Source: Cupriavidus sp. BIS7
GTDB taxonomy: Bacteria; Pseudomonadota; Gammaproteobacteria; Burkholderiales; Burkholderiaceae
DNA length: 64,000 bases
Direction of reading: 5' to 3'
NCBI RefSeq assembly: GCF_000292345.1
Contig: NZ_ALOU01000037.1
Location: 47,734-111,733, forward strand
Of the stretch, positions 20,054 through 28,433 are shown one piece after another (the first letter of the stretch is position 1; every line of letters begins with the position of its first letter). The notes under the pieces are model-generated. The model saw nothing but the letters and a program-made list of their open reading frames with translations. It was not told where the DNA came from and ran no database searches. Made by a program: the position numbers and the translations under genes.

Positions 20054-20596
20054 TCAAACCAGCGCGCGGATCGCGCCGAGGTTGCGCCAGTAGCCCTTCA
20101 CGTCCATGCCGCAGCCGAACACGTAGCGGTCTGGTACATGGAAGCCGCAGAAGTCCGGGTGCATCGGCTTGATCTTGGTCAGCGTCTTTTCGCACAGCAC
20201 GGCGGCGTGGAATTCCTTCGCGCCCATGTCCATGATGCGCTGGCGGATGGCCGCCATCGTTTCGCCTTCATCGAGGATGTCGTCGAGCACCAGCACGACG
20301 CGGTCCTTGACCGATTCGCGCGGCGCCACGCGCCATTGCATCTCGCCGCCAACGGTCTTGTTGTTGTAGCGCGAGAGGTGGATGTAGTCGAATTCCAGCG
20401 GGAACTGCAGTTTGGGCAGCAGCATGCCGGTGAATACGACGGCGCCGCCCATCACCGACAGCACCAGCGGGAATGCGTTGCCCATTTTCTCCGTGATGTC
20501 GTGGGCCATGCGGTCCAGCGAGTCCTGCACCTCCTGGGCGCTGACAATTTCCTCGGAGCCGAGCCAGAGTTCGCGGGCCTGTTCAGCGGTCATCAT
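20054..20596 (-). CDS. hpt: Hypoxanthine-guanine phosphoribosyltransferase
   Basis: A 180-residue purine salvage enzyme. The PRPP-binding motif is VVLVLDDILDEGETM (about residues 95-110), preceded by the LEFDYIHLSRYNNKT region that is common in this family. It converts hypoxanthine or guanine with PRPP to IMP or GMP. It lies 61 bp downstream of ffh on the same strand. Confidence 0.9.
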   Translation of the reverse strand: MMTAEQARELWLGSEEIVSAQEVQDSLDRMAHDITEKMGNAFPLVLSVMGGAVVFTGMLLPKLQFPLEFDYIHLSRYNNKTVGGEMQWRVAPRESVKDRVVLVLDDILDEGETMAAIRQRIMDMGAKEFHAAVLCEKTLTKIKPMHPDFCGFHVPDRYVFGCGMDVKGYWRNLGAIRALV

Positions 20597-20657
20597 GATC
20601 GTTGTCCTGTTCTTGCTTTGCTTGTCTTGCGGGGGGATGGCCGTGCTTTCCCGCCGG

Positions 20658-22049
20658 TCAGCGGTTGAACAGGCCCTTCATGCCGCCCTTCATGGCGCCC
20701 ATCTGGCGCATCATCTTCATCATGCCGCCGCCCTTGAGCTTCTTCATCATGCCTTGCATCTGGTCGAACTGGTTCAGCAGGCGGTTGACCTCCTGCACCG
20801 GCACACCGGCGCCGGCCGCGATGCGGCGCTTGCGGCTGGCCTTGATCAGTTCGGGTTTGGCGCGCTCGGCCGGCGTCATGCTGTTGATGATGCCTTCCAT
20901 GCGGCGCACCTGCTTTTCCGCCTGATCCATGTTGGCGCCCTGCGCCTGCTGCGCGAACTGAGCGGGCAGTTTGTCGACCAGGCTGCCAAGGCCGCCCATC
21001 TTCTTCATCTGGCCGATTTGCGCCTTGAAGTCCTCAAGATCGAAACCGCCGGTCTTCTTGATCTTCTTGGCCAGCTTCTCGGCGGCTTCCATGTCCACGC
21101 CGCGCTGGGCTTCCTCCACCAGCGCGAGGATGTCGCCCATGCCCAGGATCCGCTGGGCCATGCGGTCCGGGAAGAACGGTTCGAGGCCGTCGAGCTTTTC
21201 GCCGACGCCCACGAACTTGATCGGACGCCCGGTAATGTGCCGTACGGACAACGCGGCGCCGCCACGGGCATCGCCATCGAGCTTGGTCAGCACCACGCCG
21301 GTCAGCGGCATTGCGTCATTGAACGCCTTGGCCGTGTTGACGGCATCCTGGCCCAGCATCGCGTCGACTACGAACAGCGTTTCGGCGGGCTTCAGTTCGG
21401 TGTTCAGCGCGGCGATCTCCTGCATCATCGCCTCGTCGATACCGAGCCGGCCGGCCGTGTCGACGATCAGCACATCGTGATAGTGCTTGCGCGCCCAGTC
21501 CAGCGCGGCACGGGCAATCTCGATCGGCTTCTGGTCCGGCTGAGACGGGAAGAAATCGGCGCCGACCTGCTCCGACACGGTCTTGAGCTGGGCGATAGCG
21601 GCGGGGCGGTACACGTCGCACGATACCGTCAGGACCTTCTTCTTCCTGTTCTCCTTGAGCCACTTGGCCAGCTTGCCCGAGGTTGTGGTCTTGCCGGCAC
21701 CTTGCAGGCCGGCCATCAGGATGACCGCCGGTGGCTGGACGTTCAGGTTCAGTTCGTTCGACTTCGGGTCGGCAACGGCTTCGTCGCCGCCGATGACCGC
21801 GGTCAGTTCGCGCTGCACCACGCCAACCAGGGCCTGGCCCGGCGTGAGGCTGCTGACCACATCCTCGCCAAGGGCTTTTTCCTTGACGCGGGCAATGAAG
21901 TCACGCACGACCGGCAGCGCCACGTCGGCTTCGAGCATGGCAAGGCGCACTTCGCGCAGCATCTCGGCGGTGTTGGCCTCGGTCAGTCGGGCCTCGCCGC
22001 GCATGGTCTTGACGACCCGCGCCAGGCGTTGAGTGAGGTTATCCAGCAT
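20658..22049 (-). CDS. ffh: Signal recognition particle protein Ffh
   Basis: A 463-residue SRP54 GTPase that binds signal peptides of nascent inner-membrane proteins with 4.5S RNA. N domain at about 1-85; G domain with GLQGAGKTTTSGKLA, DTAGRLGID and TKLDGDARGG; methionine-rich M domain ending MMKMMRQMGAMKGGMKGLF. I chose the start at 22049 (MLDNLTQRLARVVK), which is the conserved N-terminus; an upstream ATG at 22175 would overlap the divergent gene. Confidence 0.96.
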   Translation of the reverse strand: MLDNLTQRLARVVKTMRGEARLTEANTAEMLREVRLAMLEADVALPVVRDFIARVKEKALGEDVVSSLTPGQALVGVVQRELTAVIGGDEAVADPKSNELNLNVQPPAVILMAGLQGAGKTTTSGKLAKWLKENRKKKVLTVSCDVYRPAAIAQLKTVSEQVGADFFPSQPDQKPIEIARAALDWARKHYHDVLIVDTAGRLGIDEAMMQEIAALNTELKPAETLFVVDAMLGQDAVNTAKAFNDAMPLTGVVLTKLDGDARGGAALSVRHITGRPIKFVGVGEKLDGLEPFFPDRMAQRILGMGDILALVEEAQRGVDMEAAEKLAKKIKKTGGFDLEDFKAQIGQMKKMGGLGSLVDKLPAQFAQQAQGANMDQAEKQVRRMEGIINSMTPAERAKPELIKASRKRRIAAGAGVPVQEVNRLLNQFDQMQGMMKKLKGGGMMKMMRQMGAMKGGMKGLFNR

Positions 22050-22167
22050 GGCAGGAAGGGGGGAGGAAAATCGGCTTGTGTGCGGGGCGCAGGTGGTGCC
22101 GTGGCAGCATTGTGGCGGGAATCCACCAGCGAATCCACCGACAGAGGCACTAAGGTAAACTGCGCAA

Positions 22168-23112
22168 ATGGCCATTGTACTGTATGCCCTGACGGCAATT
22201 CTCTACTGCGGCCTGGCCTTTTATGGCTGGGCCACACGCAACCCGCAGCTGGCGGCTGCCGGCGGGGCCTCGCTCGGCCATCCCGGGCGCCCGGGCGCCT
22301 CGGCCACGGCTGTGCTGATGCCGCCGCCAACGCCGGCCGGCGGGCGCACCGAAGGCCAGCCGCTCTGGTGGCATGCGCTGGTACTGGCCGCCCTGGTCAG
22401 CCACGGCGTACTGCTGCATGAAACGATCTTCCCGGCGGACCGCATGGTGTTCGGCTTCGCGTTCGCGCTGTCCGCGATGCTGTGGCTTGGCGTGGGCATC
22501 TACTGGATCGAGAGCTTCTTCTTTTCGCTGGCCGGGCTGGGCCTGATCGTGTTCCCGGTGGCGATGCTGGCCAGCCTGATTCCGCTGGCGTTCCCCGGGT
22601 CGCTGATCCTTGGTTACGCGGCGCGCCCGCTGTTCAAGCTTCATTTCGTGATCGCCAACGTGGCTTACGGCCTGTTCACGCTGGCCGCGTTCCATGCGTT
22701 CCTGATGCTGCTGGCCGAACGGCGCCTGCATGGCTTCAATCGTCCGGCGTCGAGCGAGTCCGCATCGGCGCAGTGGCTCGGGCGCTGGCTGGACCTGCTG
22801 CCCCCGCTGCTGACGCTGGAAAAGCTCCTGTTCCGCCTGATCGCAGCTGGCTTCGTGCTGCTGACATTAACGATCGTGTCGGGTTTCCTGTTCTCCGAGC
22901 AGTTGTTCGCGCGCGCGTTCCGTGTCGATCACAAGACCGTATTCGCCATCATCTCGTGGCTGATGTTCGGCGGCATCCTTATCGGACGCCATTTCCGGGG
23001 CTGGCGCGGCCGCACCGCGCTGCGCTGGGTGATCGCCTCGTTCGGCACCCTGCTTCTGGCCTATGTGGGCAGCCGCTTCGTGATGGAAGTGGTGCTGCAC
23101 CGTATCACCTGA
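22168..23112 (+). CDS. CcsA/YpjD-type cytochrome c assembly membrane protein
   Basis: A 314-residue polytopic membrane protein (about eight helices) of the cytochrome c assembly protein family. The N-terminal 50 residues are a helix and a proline/alanine-rich loop; histidines within helices (for example in ALVSHGVLLHE and KLHFVIANVAYGLFTLAAFHAF) are placed like haem ligands of the family. Divergent from ffh, an arrangement seen in many proteobacteria, where this gene is annotated ypjD. Its exact role is not established. Confidence 0.85.
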   Translation: MAIVLYALTAILYCGLAFYGWATRNPQLAAAGGASLGHPGRPGASATAVLMPPPTPAGGRTEGQPLWWHALVLAALVSHGVLLHETIFPADRMVFGFAFALSAMLWLGVGIYWIESFFFSLAGLGLIVFPVAMLASLIPLAFPGSLILGYAARPLFKLHFVIANVAYGLFTLAAFHAFLMLLAERRLHGFNRPASSESASAQWLGRWLDLLPPLLTLEKLLFRLIAAGFVLLTLTIVSGFLFSEQLFARAFRVDHKTVFAIISWLMFGGILIGRHFRGWRGRTALRWVIASFGTLLLAYVGSRFVMEVVLHRIT

Positions 23113-23127
23113 TCCTCGCGCCCCGAC

Positions 23128-23418
23128 ATGGCAAGAATCCTCTTACTGCTGGCCATCGTGCTGGGCATCTTCTGGTGGCTGCGCCAGCGCGCCAGCGCGC
23201 GTCAGGCCACGGAGCGGCCGGCGCAGCGGCGCTCGCAGGCCAGCGGCAATGGCGGCAATGGCGGCAACGGCCAGGATACCGAGCCGATGGTCCAGTGCGC
23301 CCACTGCGGCGTGCATCTGCCACGCGGTGACGCCATTGCCTGGCACGGCCTGCATTACTGCCGCCGCAGCCATCTGCCCGACATGCCCGGCGAGGGCGAC
23401 AACGGCGCGCGCTCATGA
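23128..23418 (+). CDS. Small membrane-anchored protein with a zinc-ribbon-like motif
   Basis: A 96-residue protein with one N-terminal helix (residues 3-17), a Gly/Asn-rich linker (GNGGNGGNG) and a C-terminal CAHCGVHLPRGDAIAWHGLHYC segment, a likely zinc-binding knuckle. It resembles the PP0621-type family. It overlaps pilS by 4 bp, so it is probably translated with the pilus regulator genes. Function unknown. Confidence 0.8.
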   Translation: MARILLLLAIVLGIFWWLRQRASARQATERPAQRRSQASGNGGNGGNGQDTEPMVQCAHCGVHLPRGDAIAWHGLHYCRRSHLPDMPGEGDNGARS

Positions 23419-25424
23419 CAAGGCCGGCATCGGCCTGGTCCCGCCTGAACGGCTGGCGCGTGCTGGTCGGGCTCTGGCGCCAGCCGGAGCCGCCCGAATT
23501 CCACTGGCGCCTTCAGCGTTACTTCTGCTGGACGCGGCTGGCCGTCGCGCTGCTGTTGCTGGGGTATGCCTGGCTGCCGCTCGAGCGCGCCGCCGTGGGC
23601 GGCAGCGGGCTGAGTCTTGCCACCAACGCGCGGATGGCAGCGGCGATGCCGGTCGTGGTGCCATACCTGTGCATTGCCATCGTCACGCTGTTCGGTACCT
23701 TGTGGCGCCGCCACTTTCATGTGCGGGTGCGCGCGCAGGTGCTGGTCGACCTGGTGCTGCTGGCGTCGATCTACGCGGTGCTTGGGCACATCGGCAGCAG
23801 TGGCGAAGGGCTGGGGATGATCTTCCTGCTGCCCGCGATCGAGGCGGGCGCGCTGACCAGCCTGCTGTTCGCGCTTTTTACCGCGGCAGTCTCCGCGCTG
23901 CTGGTGATGGGGCAGCCGTTCCTGCAGACGCTGCTCGCGCGTCAGGCCGACGCAAACCTGCTCGGATCGGGCCTGTTCGGGTTCGTGTTCATGATCGCGG
24001 CGCTGGTGATGTACATGCTCGCCAATCGCCAGATCGCCCAGGAGCAACTGGCGCTGGCACGCGAGCAGGAACTGCGCCTGCAGCAGCTTGTGAACCGGCT
24101 GATGGTCAACGACATGCAGGATGGCGTGATGCTGGTGCGCGCCAACGGCGTGGTGGTGGCGGCGAACCCTGCGGCGATCGTGCTGCTCGGCGTGCAGCCG
24201 CACGAGCGTATTCGCGATGGCCAGGTCCGCGTGGGCGAGCGCGAGAGCGTGCTGTTCGACCTGCGCCGTATCGCGCGCCTGCAGCCGCTGCTGGAAATGC
24301 TGCGCGACTGGATTCACAAGAAGGACGATGTACCGCGCATCCTGCAACTGCTGCCGTTGCAGTCACGCCCGTCCTCGGCGCGCAATCCGGTGCATACGCG
24401 CCTGCGGCTGCGCTTCGTGCTGCCGGGCCTGGCCGGGCTGCGCTCGACGCTGGCCGGCGCGCTGACTTCGCCGTCGGGGCTCGATTCAGCCGGCTGGCAA
24501 GACATGTCGCCCGAGGGCGCGGCGCGCCTGCGGCTGGCCATCGCGCAGAACGAGGCCATGGCCTGGAGCCCCCAGGATGAAGCGCTGCTGCGCAGTGAAA
24601 TGCGCGACACGGTGCTGGTGCATATTGAAAGCTGGGAGCGCATTGCCGAGCAGGTCCAGCAGGAGAAACTCGCGGCGATGGGCCGGCTGGTGGCCAGCGT
24701 GGCACACCAGATCCGCAACCCGCTGGCGGCAATCAGCCAGGCCAACGAACTGCTGGCCGATTCCCGCGGCGGCGACGGCAATATCGACGCCCGCCTGCTG
24801 CGCATCATCAGCGACAACGTAAGGCGGCTCGACCAGGTCATCTCGGACGTGCTGCAGCTTTCGCGCCGGCCGCGCACCGGGCATAGCGCCATCGACCTCG
24901 CCCGCGCGCTGCCCGAGATCGTCGACCGCTGGCGGCTGGAGATGCGCTCGCGCGCAGGCGCCCGCGCCGAAGTCAACGCCAATGCCGTTCGCATCACCGT
25001 GGACCTGCAGGGCCCGGTGATCTTCGACACGTCGCAGTTGCAGCAGGTGCTTGGCAACCTGCTGGACAACGCGTGGCGCTACTGCAGCCGGCTGCCCGGA
25101 TCGATTCGCATGCTGGCCCACGCGCTCGACCAGCACCATGCCGAGCTGATCGTCTGGAACGATGGCGCCGAAGTCACGCGCGAGCAGCAGCGCAGCCTGT
25201 TCGAGCCGTTCTTCACCAGCAACCCCCAGGGCACGGGGCTTGGGCTTTTCATGGCGCGCGAGCTGTGCGGCGCCAACGATGCCCAGGTGCGCTACGGCGC
25301 GGTTGCGCTGGACGACCTGCTCGACCGGACCGGGCTGCTGATGGGCGGGGCTCGCGATACACTGCCGAGCAAAGCATTCGTGCTGACGTTGCGCATCGAG
25401 ATGCCCGACGTCGTCAGCGCGTAG
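23415..25424 (+). CDS. pilS: Sensor histidine kinase PilS
   Basis: A 669-residue inner-membrane kinase. Five or six predicted helices occupy the first ~200 residues, a PAS-like region follows at about 220-300, then the dimerisation domain with phospho-acceptor His in HQIRNPLAAISQANELL and an ATPase domain with LLDNAWRYC, and the G2-like GTGLGLFMARELC. PilS phosphorylates PilR to control pilA. It lies directly before pilR. At 669 residues it is longer than the ~530-residue Pseudomonas protein. Confidence 0.9.
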   Translation: MTRPASAWSRLNGWRVLVGLWRQPEPPEFHWRLQRYFCWTRLAVALLLLGYAWLPLERAAVGGSGLSLATNARMAAAMPVVVPYLCIAIVTLFGTLWRRHFHVRVRAQVLVDLVLLASIYAVLGHIGSSGEGLGMIFLLPAIEAGALTSLLFALFTAAVSALLVMGQPFLQTLLARQADANLLGSGLFGFVFMIAALVMYMLANRQIAQEQLALAREQELRLQQLVNRLMVNDMQDGVMLVRANGVVVAANPAAIVLLGVQPHERIRDGQVRVGERESVLFDLRRIARLQPLLEMLRDWIHKKDDVPRILQLLPLQSRPSSARNPVHTRLRLRFVLPGLAGLRSTLAGALTSPSGLDSAGWQDMSPEGAARLRLAIAQNEAMAWSPQDEALLRSEMRDTVLVHIESWERIAEQVQQEKLAAMGRLVASVAHQIRNPLAAISQANELLADSRGGDGNIDARLLRIISDNVRRLDQVISDVLQLSRRPRTGHSAIDLARALPEIVDRWRLEMRSRAGARAEVNANAVRITVDLQGPVIFDTSQLQQVLGNLLDNAWRYCSRLPGSIRMLAHALDQHHAELIVWNDGAEVTREQQRSLFEPFFTSNPQGTGLGLFMARELCGANDAQVRYGAVALDDLLDRTGLLMGGARDTLPSKAFVLTLRIEMPDVVSA

Positions 25425-25449
25425 CGATATCGACGATATCGACGATACC
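25425..25449. repeat. 9-bp tandem repeat between pilS and pilR
   Basis: Two exact copies of CGATATCGA followed by a partial third (CGATACC), right after the pilS stop codon. Confidence 0.85.
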
Positions 25450-25475
25450 AACCAACGGCCAGGACACAGACATCC

Positions 25476-27125
25476 ATGCCCCCCCGATCGCCCGCACCCG
25501 ACCCGATTCTCGTCATCGACGACGAGGCCGACCTGCGCGAGCTGCTGGAAATCTCGCTGCGGCGCATGGGCCATGACGTGGTGATGGCCGGATCGCTTGC
25601 CGAAGCACGCCTGCGTCTGGCCGAACGGCGCTACAGCCTGGTGCTGACCGACATGCGGCTCGGCGACGGCCTCGGTATCGAGATCGTGCGCCAGCTTTCC
25701 GCATCGCCCGAGCGCACGCCGGTGGCCGTGATCACCGCATATGGCAGCGCGGACAACGCTGTGGACGCGCTCAAGGCTGGCGCATTCGACTACATCGCCA
25801 AGCCGGTTTCGCTGGACCAGCTTCGCACGCTGATTCTCAATGTAATGGGCCGCCAGCAACGCGCGGGTGCCGATGGCGCGACGACTGGCGACGTGGCTGA
25901 TATCGGGGATCGCGTGGTGGGTTTGCTGCCCGGGATGTCGCCCGCCATTCACGAGGTGAGGCGTTCGCTGCCGCGTCTGGCGCGCAGCATGGCGCCCGTG
26001 GTCATCAGCGGTGAGTCGGGTAGCGGCAAGGAGCGCGCCGCCCGTGCGATCCATGCGATCAGCGCGCGATCGGCACATCCGTTCGTGGCCGTGAACTGCG
26101 GCGCGATCCCCGAGACGCTGATGGAGGCCGAATTCTTCGGCCATGTCAAAGGCGCCTTCACCGGCGCGGATGCCGAGCGTGGCGGCTTCTTCCAGGCGGC
26201 CAACGGCGGCACGTTGCTGCTCGACGAAGTGGCCGACTTGCCGCTGGCGATGCAGGTCAAACTGCTGCGTGCGCTGCAGGAGCGGCGCGTGCGCAAGATT
26301 GGCGCGAGCAAGGAAGAAAGCGTGGATGTGCGCGTGATGTGCGCCAGCCACAAGGACCTGGCCGCCATGGTGGCCACCGGCGCATTCCGGCAGGACTTGT
26401 ACTATCGACTCAATGTGCTGGAACTGCGCATGCCGACGCTGCGCGAGCGTGCGGAGGATGTGCCGGTTCTCGCCCGCGCCATCCTCGAGCACCTGGCCGT
26501 GCGCTACAGCGACGCTCAGCCGAAGCGGCTGTCGCGTACTGCGCTGGAGTGGCTGTGTGCGTATCCGTTCCCGGGGAACGTGCGTGAACTCGAGAACCTG
26601 CTCGAACGCGCGTACGCGTTTGCCGAGAGCGAGGAAATCGAAGAGATCGAGGTGGCCGATCTGGGGCCGCTGGACGCCGGCATCGAGCGCGCGACGCTGA
26701 TGCCGGTGCCCGTGCCGTTGGCCGCCGTGCCCGCGCCCGTGCCTCCACCATCGGCCGCCTATCACCAGTGGGGTAGCGCAGGCGCCTGGGCGGCAAATGG
26801 CGCCATGCCGCCCGGTGCGATGGTGCCCGAGGCCGCACCCGTGCCAATGCCGGTCACCAAGGCCGACCCTCCGGCCGACGCGCCAGCGGACATCGCGTTC
26901 CCGATCAACCTGCCGGCGCACCTGGAGACCGTGGAGCGCGAACTGATCCTGCGCGCGTTGCGCCAGACCGGCTTCAACCGCACCGCGGCGGCGCCGTTGC
27001 TGGGCCTGAACTTCCGCCAGTTGCGCTACCGGATCGAGCAACTCGAGATTCGCGATGAACGCGAAGCGCGCGACGGCCGTGACGACAGCGAATCACTGGC
27101 CGAGGGGGAGGGCCGCGATGGCTGA
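25476..27125 (+). CDS. pilR: Sigma-54-dependent response regulator PilR
   Basis: A 549-residue NtrC-type activator. Receiver domain at residues 9-125 with acidic pocket DDE and phosphorylation site in LVLTDMRLGDG; AAA+ domain at about 155-385 with Walker A GESGSGKE and the sigma-54 contact loop GAFTGA; a Fis-type helix-turn-helix at the C-terminus (TGFNRTAAAPLLGLNFRQLR). A proline/alanine-rich linker of roughly 80 residues joins the last two domains, longer than usual. With PilS it controls pilin expression. Confidence 0.93.
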   Translation: MPPRSPAPDPILVIDDEADLRELLEISLRRMGHDVVMAGSLAEARLRLAERRYSLVLTDMRLGDGLGIEIVRQLSASPERTPVAVITAYGSADNAVDALKAGAFDYIAKPVSLDQLRTLILNVMGRQQRAGADGATTGDVADIGDRVVGLLPGMSPAIHEVRRSLPRLARSMAPVVISGESGSGKERAARAIHAISARSAHPFVAVNCGAIPETLMEAEFFGHVKGAFTGADAERGGFFQAANGGTLLLDEVADLPLAMQVKLLRALQERRVRKIGASKEESVDVRVMCASHKDLAAMVATGAFRQDLYYRLNVLELRMPTLRERAEDVPVLARAILEHLAVRYSDAQPKRLSRTALEWLCAYPFPGNVRELENLLERAYAFAESEEIEEIEVADLGPLDAGIERATLMPVPVPLAAVPAPVPPPSAAYHQWGSAGAWAANGAMPPGAMVPEAAPVPMPVTKADPPADAPADIAFPINLPAHLETVERELILRALRQTGFNRTAAAPLLGLNFRQLRYRIEQLEIRDEREARDGRDDSESLAEGEGRDG

Positions 27126-27723
27126 CGCAGCGGACCGGGCTCACGCGTATCTGCCCGATGCCGACGGCTGGGTCCCGGCCGCGCGCCGCGTGCCGTCACC
27201 GAACTTCGATGCCCGCCCCGAGGGCACGCCCGTGGACGTGGTGGTGCTGCACAACATCAGCCTGCCGCCGGGGCAGTTCGGCACCGGCGACATCGAGGCA
27301 TTTTTCCAGAACCGGCTCGATGCATCGCGCCATCCGTTCTTCGAGACGATCCGCGACGTCAGGGTGTCTGCCCACTTCCTGGTCACGCGCGAGGGCGAGC
27401 TTGTGCAGTTTGTCGGCTGCACGCACCGCGCCTGGCATGCCGGCCAGTCCGACTACCGCGGCCGCCAGCGTTGCAACGATTTCTCGATTGGCATCGAGAT
27501 TGAAGGCACGGACGACCAGCCGTTCACGCTCGCGCAGTACGACACCGTCGCCACGCTGGTAAATGCGCTGCGCGCCGCCTATCCGATCCAGGGAATCGCC
27601 GGGCACAGCGACATCGCGCCCGGACGCAAGACCGACCCCGGGCCGCATTTCGACTGGGACCGGTTTGCCAGTCTGGCCGGTCTGCCGGCGGGACTGCTGC
27701 CATACCTGCCCAAAACGCGGTGA
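27118..27723 (+). CDS. ampD: 1,6-anhydro-N-acetylmuramyl-L-alanine amidase AmpD
   Basis: A 201-residue cytoplasmic zinc amidase that splits the peptide from anhydro-muropeptides during cell-wall recycling. Zinc ligands are visible: His in VVVLHNISLPPG, His in the CTHRAWHAG segment and Asp near GHSDIAPGRKTDPGPHFDW. The start at 27118 is chosen because it overlaps the pilR stop by 8 bp and gives the usual length; an in-frame ATG at 27055 lies deep in pilR. Confidence 0.93.
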   Translation: MADAADRAHAYLPDADGWVPAARRVPSPNFDARPEGTPVDVVVLHNISLPPGQFGTGDIEAFFQNRLDASRHPFFETIRDVRVSAHFLVTREGELVQFVGCTHRAWHAGQSDYRGRQRCNDFSIGIEIEGTDDQPFTLAQYDTVATLVNALRAAYPIQGIAGHSDIAPGRKTDPGPHFDWDRFASLAGLPAGLLPYLPKTR

Positions 27724-28124
27724 CGGGTGTGGCGGCAGGCTCACTGGGCAACTCAGTGGGCGCGACGGCGTAGGTACTTTCACTGGTGTTGCGCAAACGC
27801 CGCAAATCGCTGGTGGCGGTTCAAAGTCCGGAAGTGGCGCCAACAAAACCTTGTGCCCCAAAGGTGTCATCGCCCTGAAAAATACTTGTGCAGTTGCGTG
27901 TTCGCCGCCTCATTTCGCACCAATGGCGGCTACAATCGCGCCCCCGGCGACTGCAAGCCCGCCCCATCCTGGGTCACCTATCGGTGATCCATTCCCATTA
28001 AAAAATTTTCGAAATTTTGTGCGCCACCGAACGTGATGCCGTGAAGCCTTGAGGCAGCGCGCTTTGCGGGAATGTGGCGCTGCCGCACAGGCCGTCTCAA
28101 CGCGGCGCCAGCGCTTGTCAAGAC

Positions 28125-28152
28125 TGGTCATTCGATCTCGTTTCACTATACT
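28125..28152 (+). promoter_or_regulatory. Putative nrdA promoter
   Basis: TGGTCA and TATACT separated by 16 bp, with the -10 box inside the first NrdR-like site. Transcription would begin near 28159, giving a leader of about 275 nt before nrdA. Confidence 0.55.
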
Positions 28153-28158
28153 TAGCCC
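28143..28158 (+). promoter_or_regulatory. NrdR box 1 (candidate)
   Basis: TCACTATACTTAGCCC matches about 10 of 16 positions of the NrdR-box consensus ACACWATATATWGTGT, with the left half well kept. It overlaps the predicted -10 box of nrdA. Confidence 0.6.
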
Positions 28159-28173
28159 AGTTTTTGAACGGCA

Positions 28174-28189
28174 CCACAAGATGTAGTGG
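28174..28189 (+). promoter_or_regulatory. NrdR box 2 (candidate)
   Basis: CCACAAGATGTAGTGG matches about 12 of 16 positions of the NrdR-box consensus and forms the core of a larger palindrome GGCACCAC-N8-GTGGTGCC. It follows box 1 after a 15-bp gap, so starts are 31 bp apart, the spacing typical of tandem NrdR sites. Confidence 0.75.
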
Positions 28190-28433
28190 TGCCGCCGGGG
28201 AGCCGCCCCGCAAGTGCACAAGACGCCGCAGCCATTGGCGGCGTCTAACGCATATGGGTTATCTGGGGCGGCGCAGTACCAAGAGTCCCTAGCAAAGTGT
28301 CCGCACGAGCAGTTTGGTTCGCATCTGGTCTGGTCTGAATCAAGTGTCGTAAAGAGCGCATTTTGCTAGGGACTTTGTCGTCTCAGTACAAGAACCAGAA
28401 GTATTCATACAGGGTTAATACAGGAGTTACCTC
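28190..28433 (+). promoter_or_regulatory. Structured 5' leader of nrdA
   Basis: This stretch of about 245 nt has no convincing reading frame but three hairpins: CGGGG/CCCCG at 28196-28210; a perfect 9-bp stem AGACGCCGC/GCGGCGTCT at 28221-28246; and a perfect 13-bp stem AGTCCCTAGCAAA/TTTGCTAGGGACT whose arms are 65 nt apart (28284-28374). No T-run follows any of them. A Shine-Dalgarno (AGGAG) precedes the nrdA ATG. The leader could be regulatory, but I match no known riboswitch class. Confidence 0.55.

Noticed and set aside
24486..27041. 851-codon open frame antisense to pilS and pilR
   Set aside because: Shadow of two clear two-component genes.
28190..28260. Adenosylcobalamin riboswitch in the nrdA leader
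   Set aside because: A CCCCGCAAGTGCA stretch looks superficially like the B12 riboswitch core, but the conserved B12 box and the rest of the core are missing.
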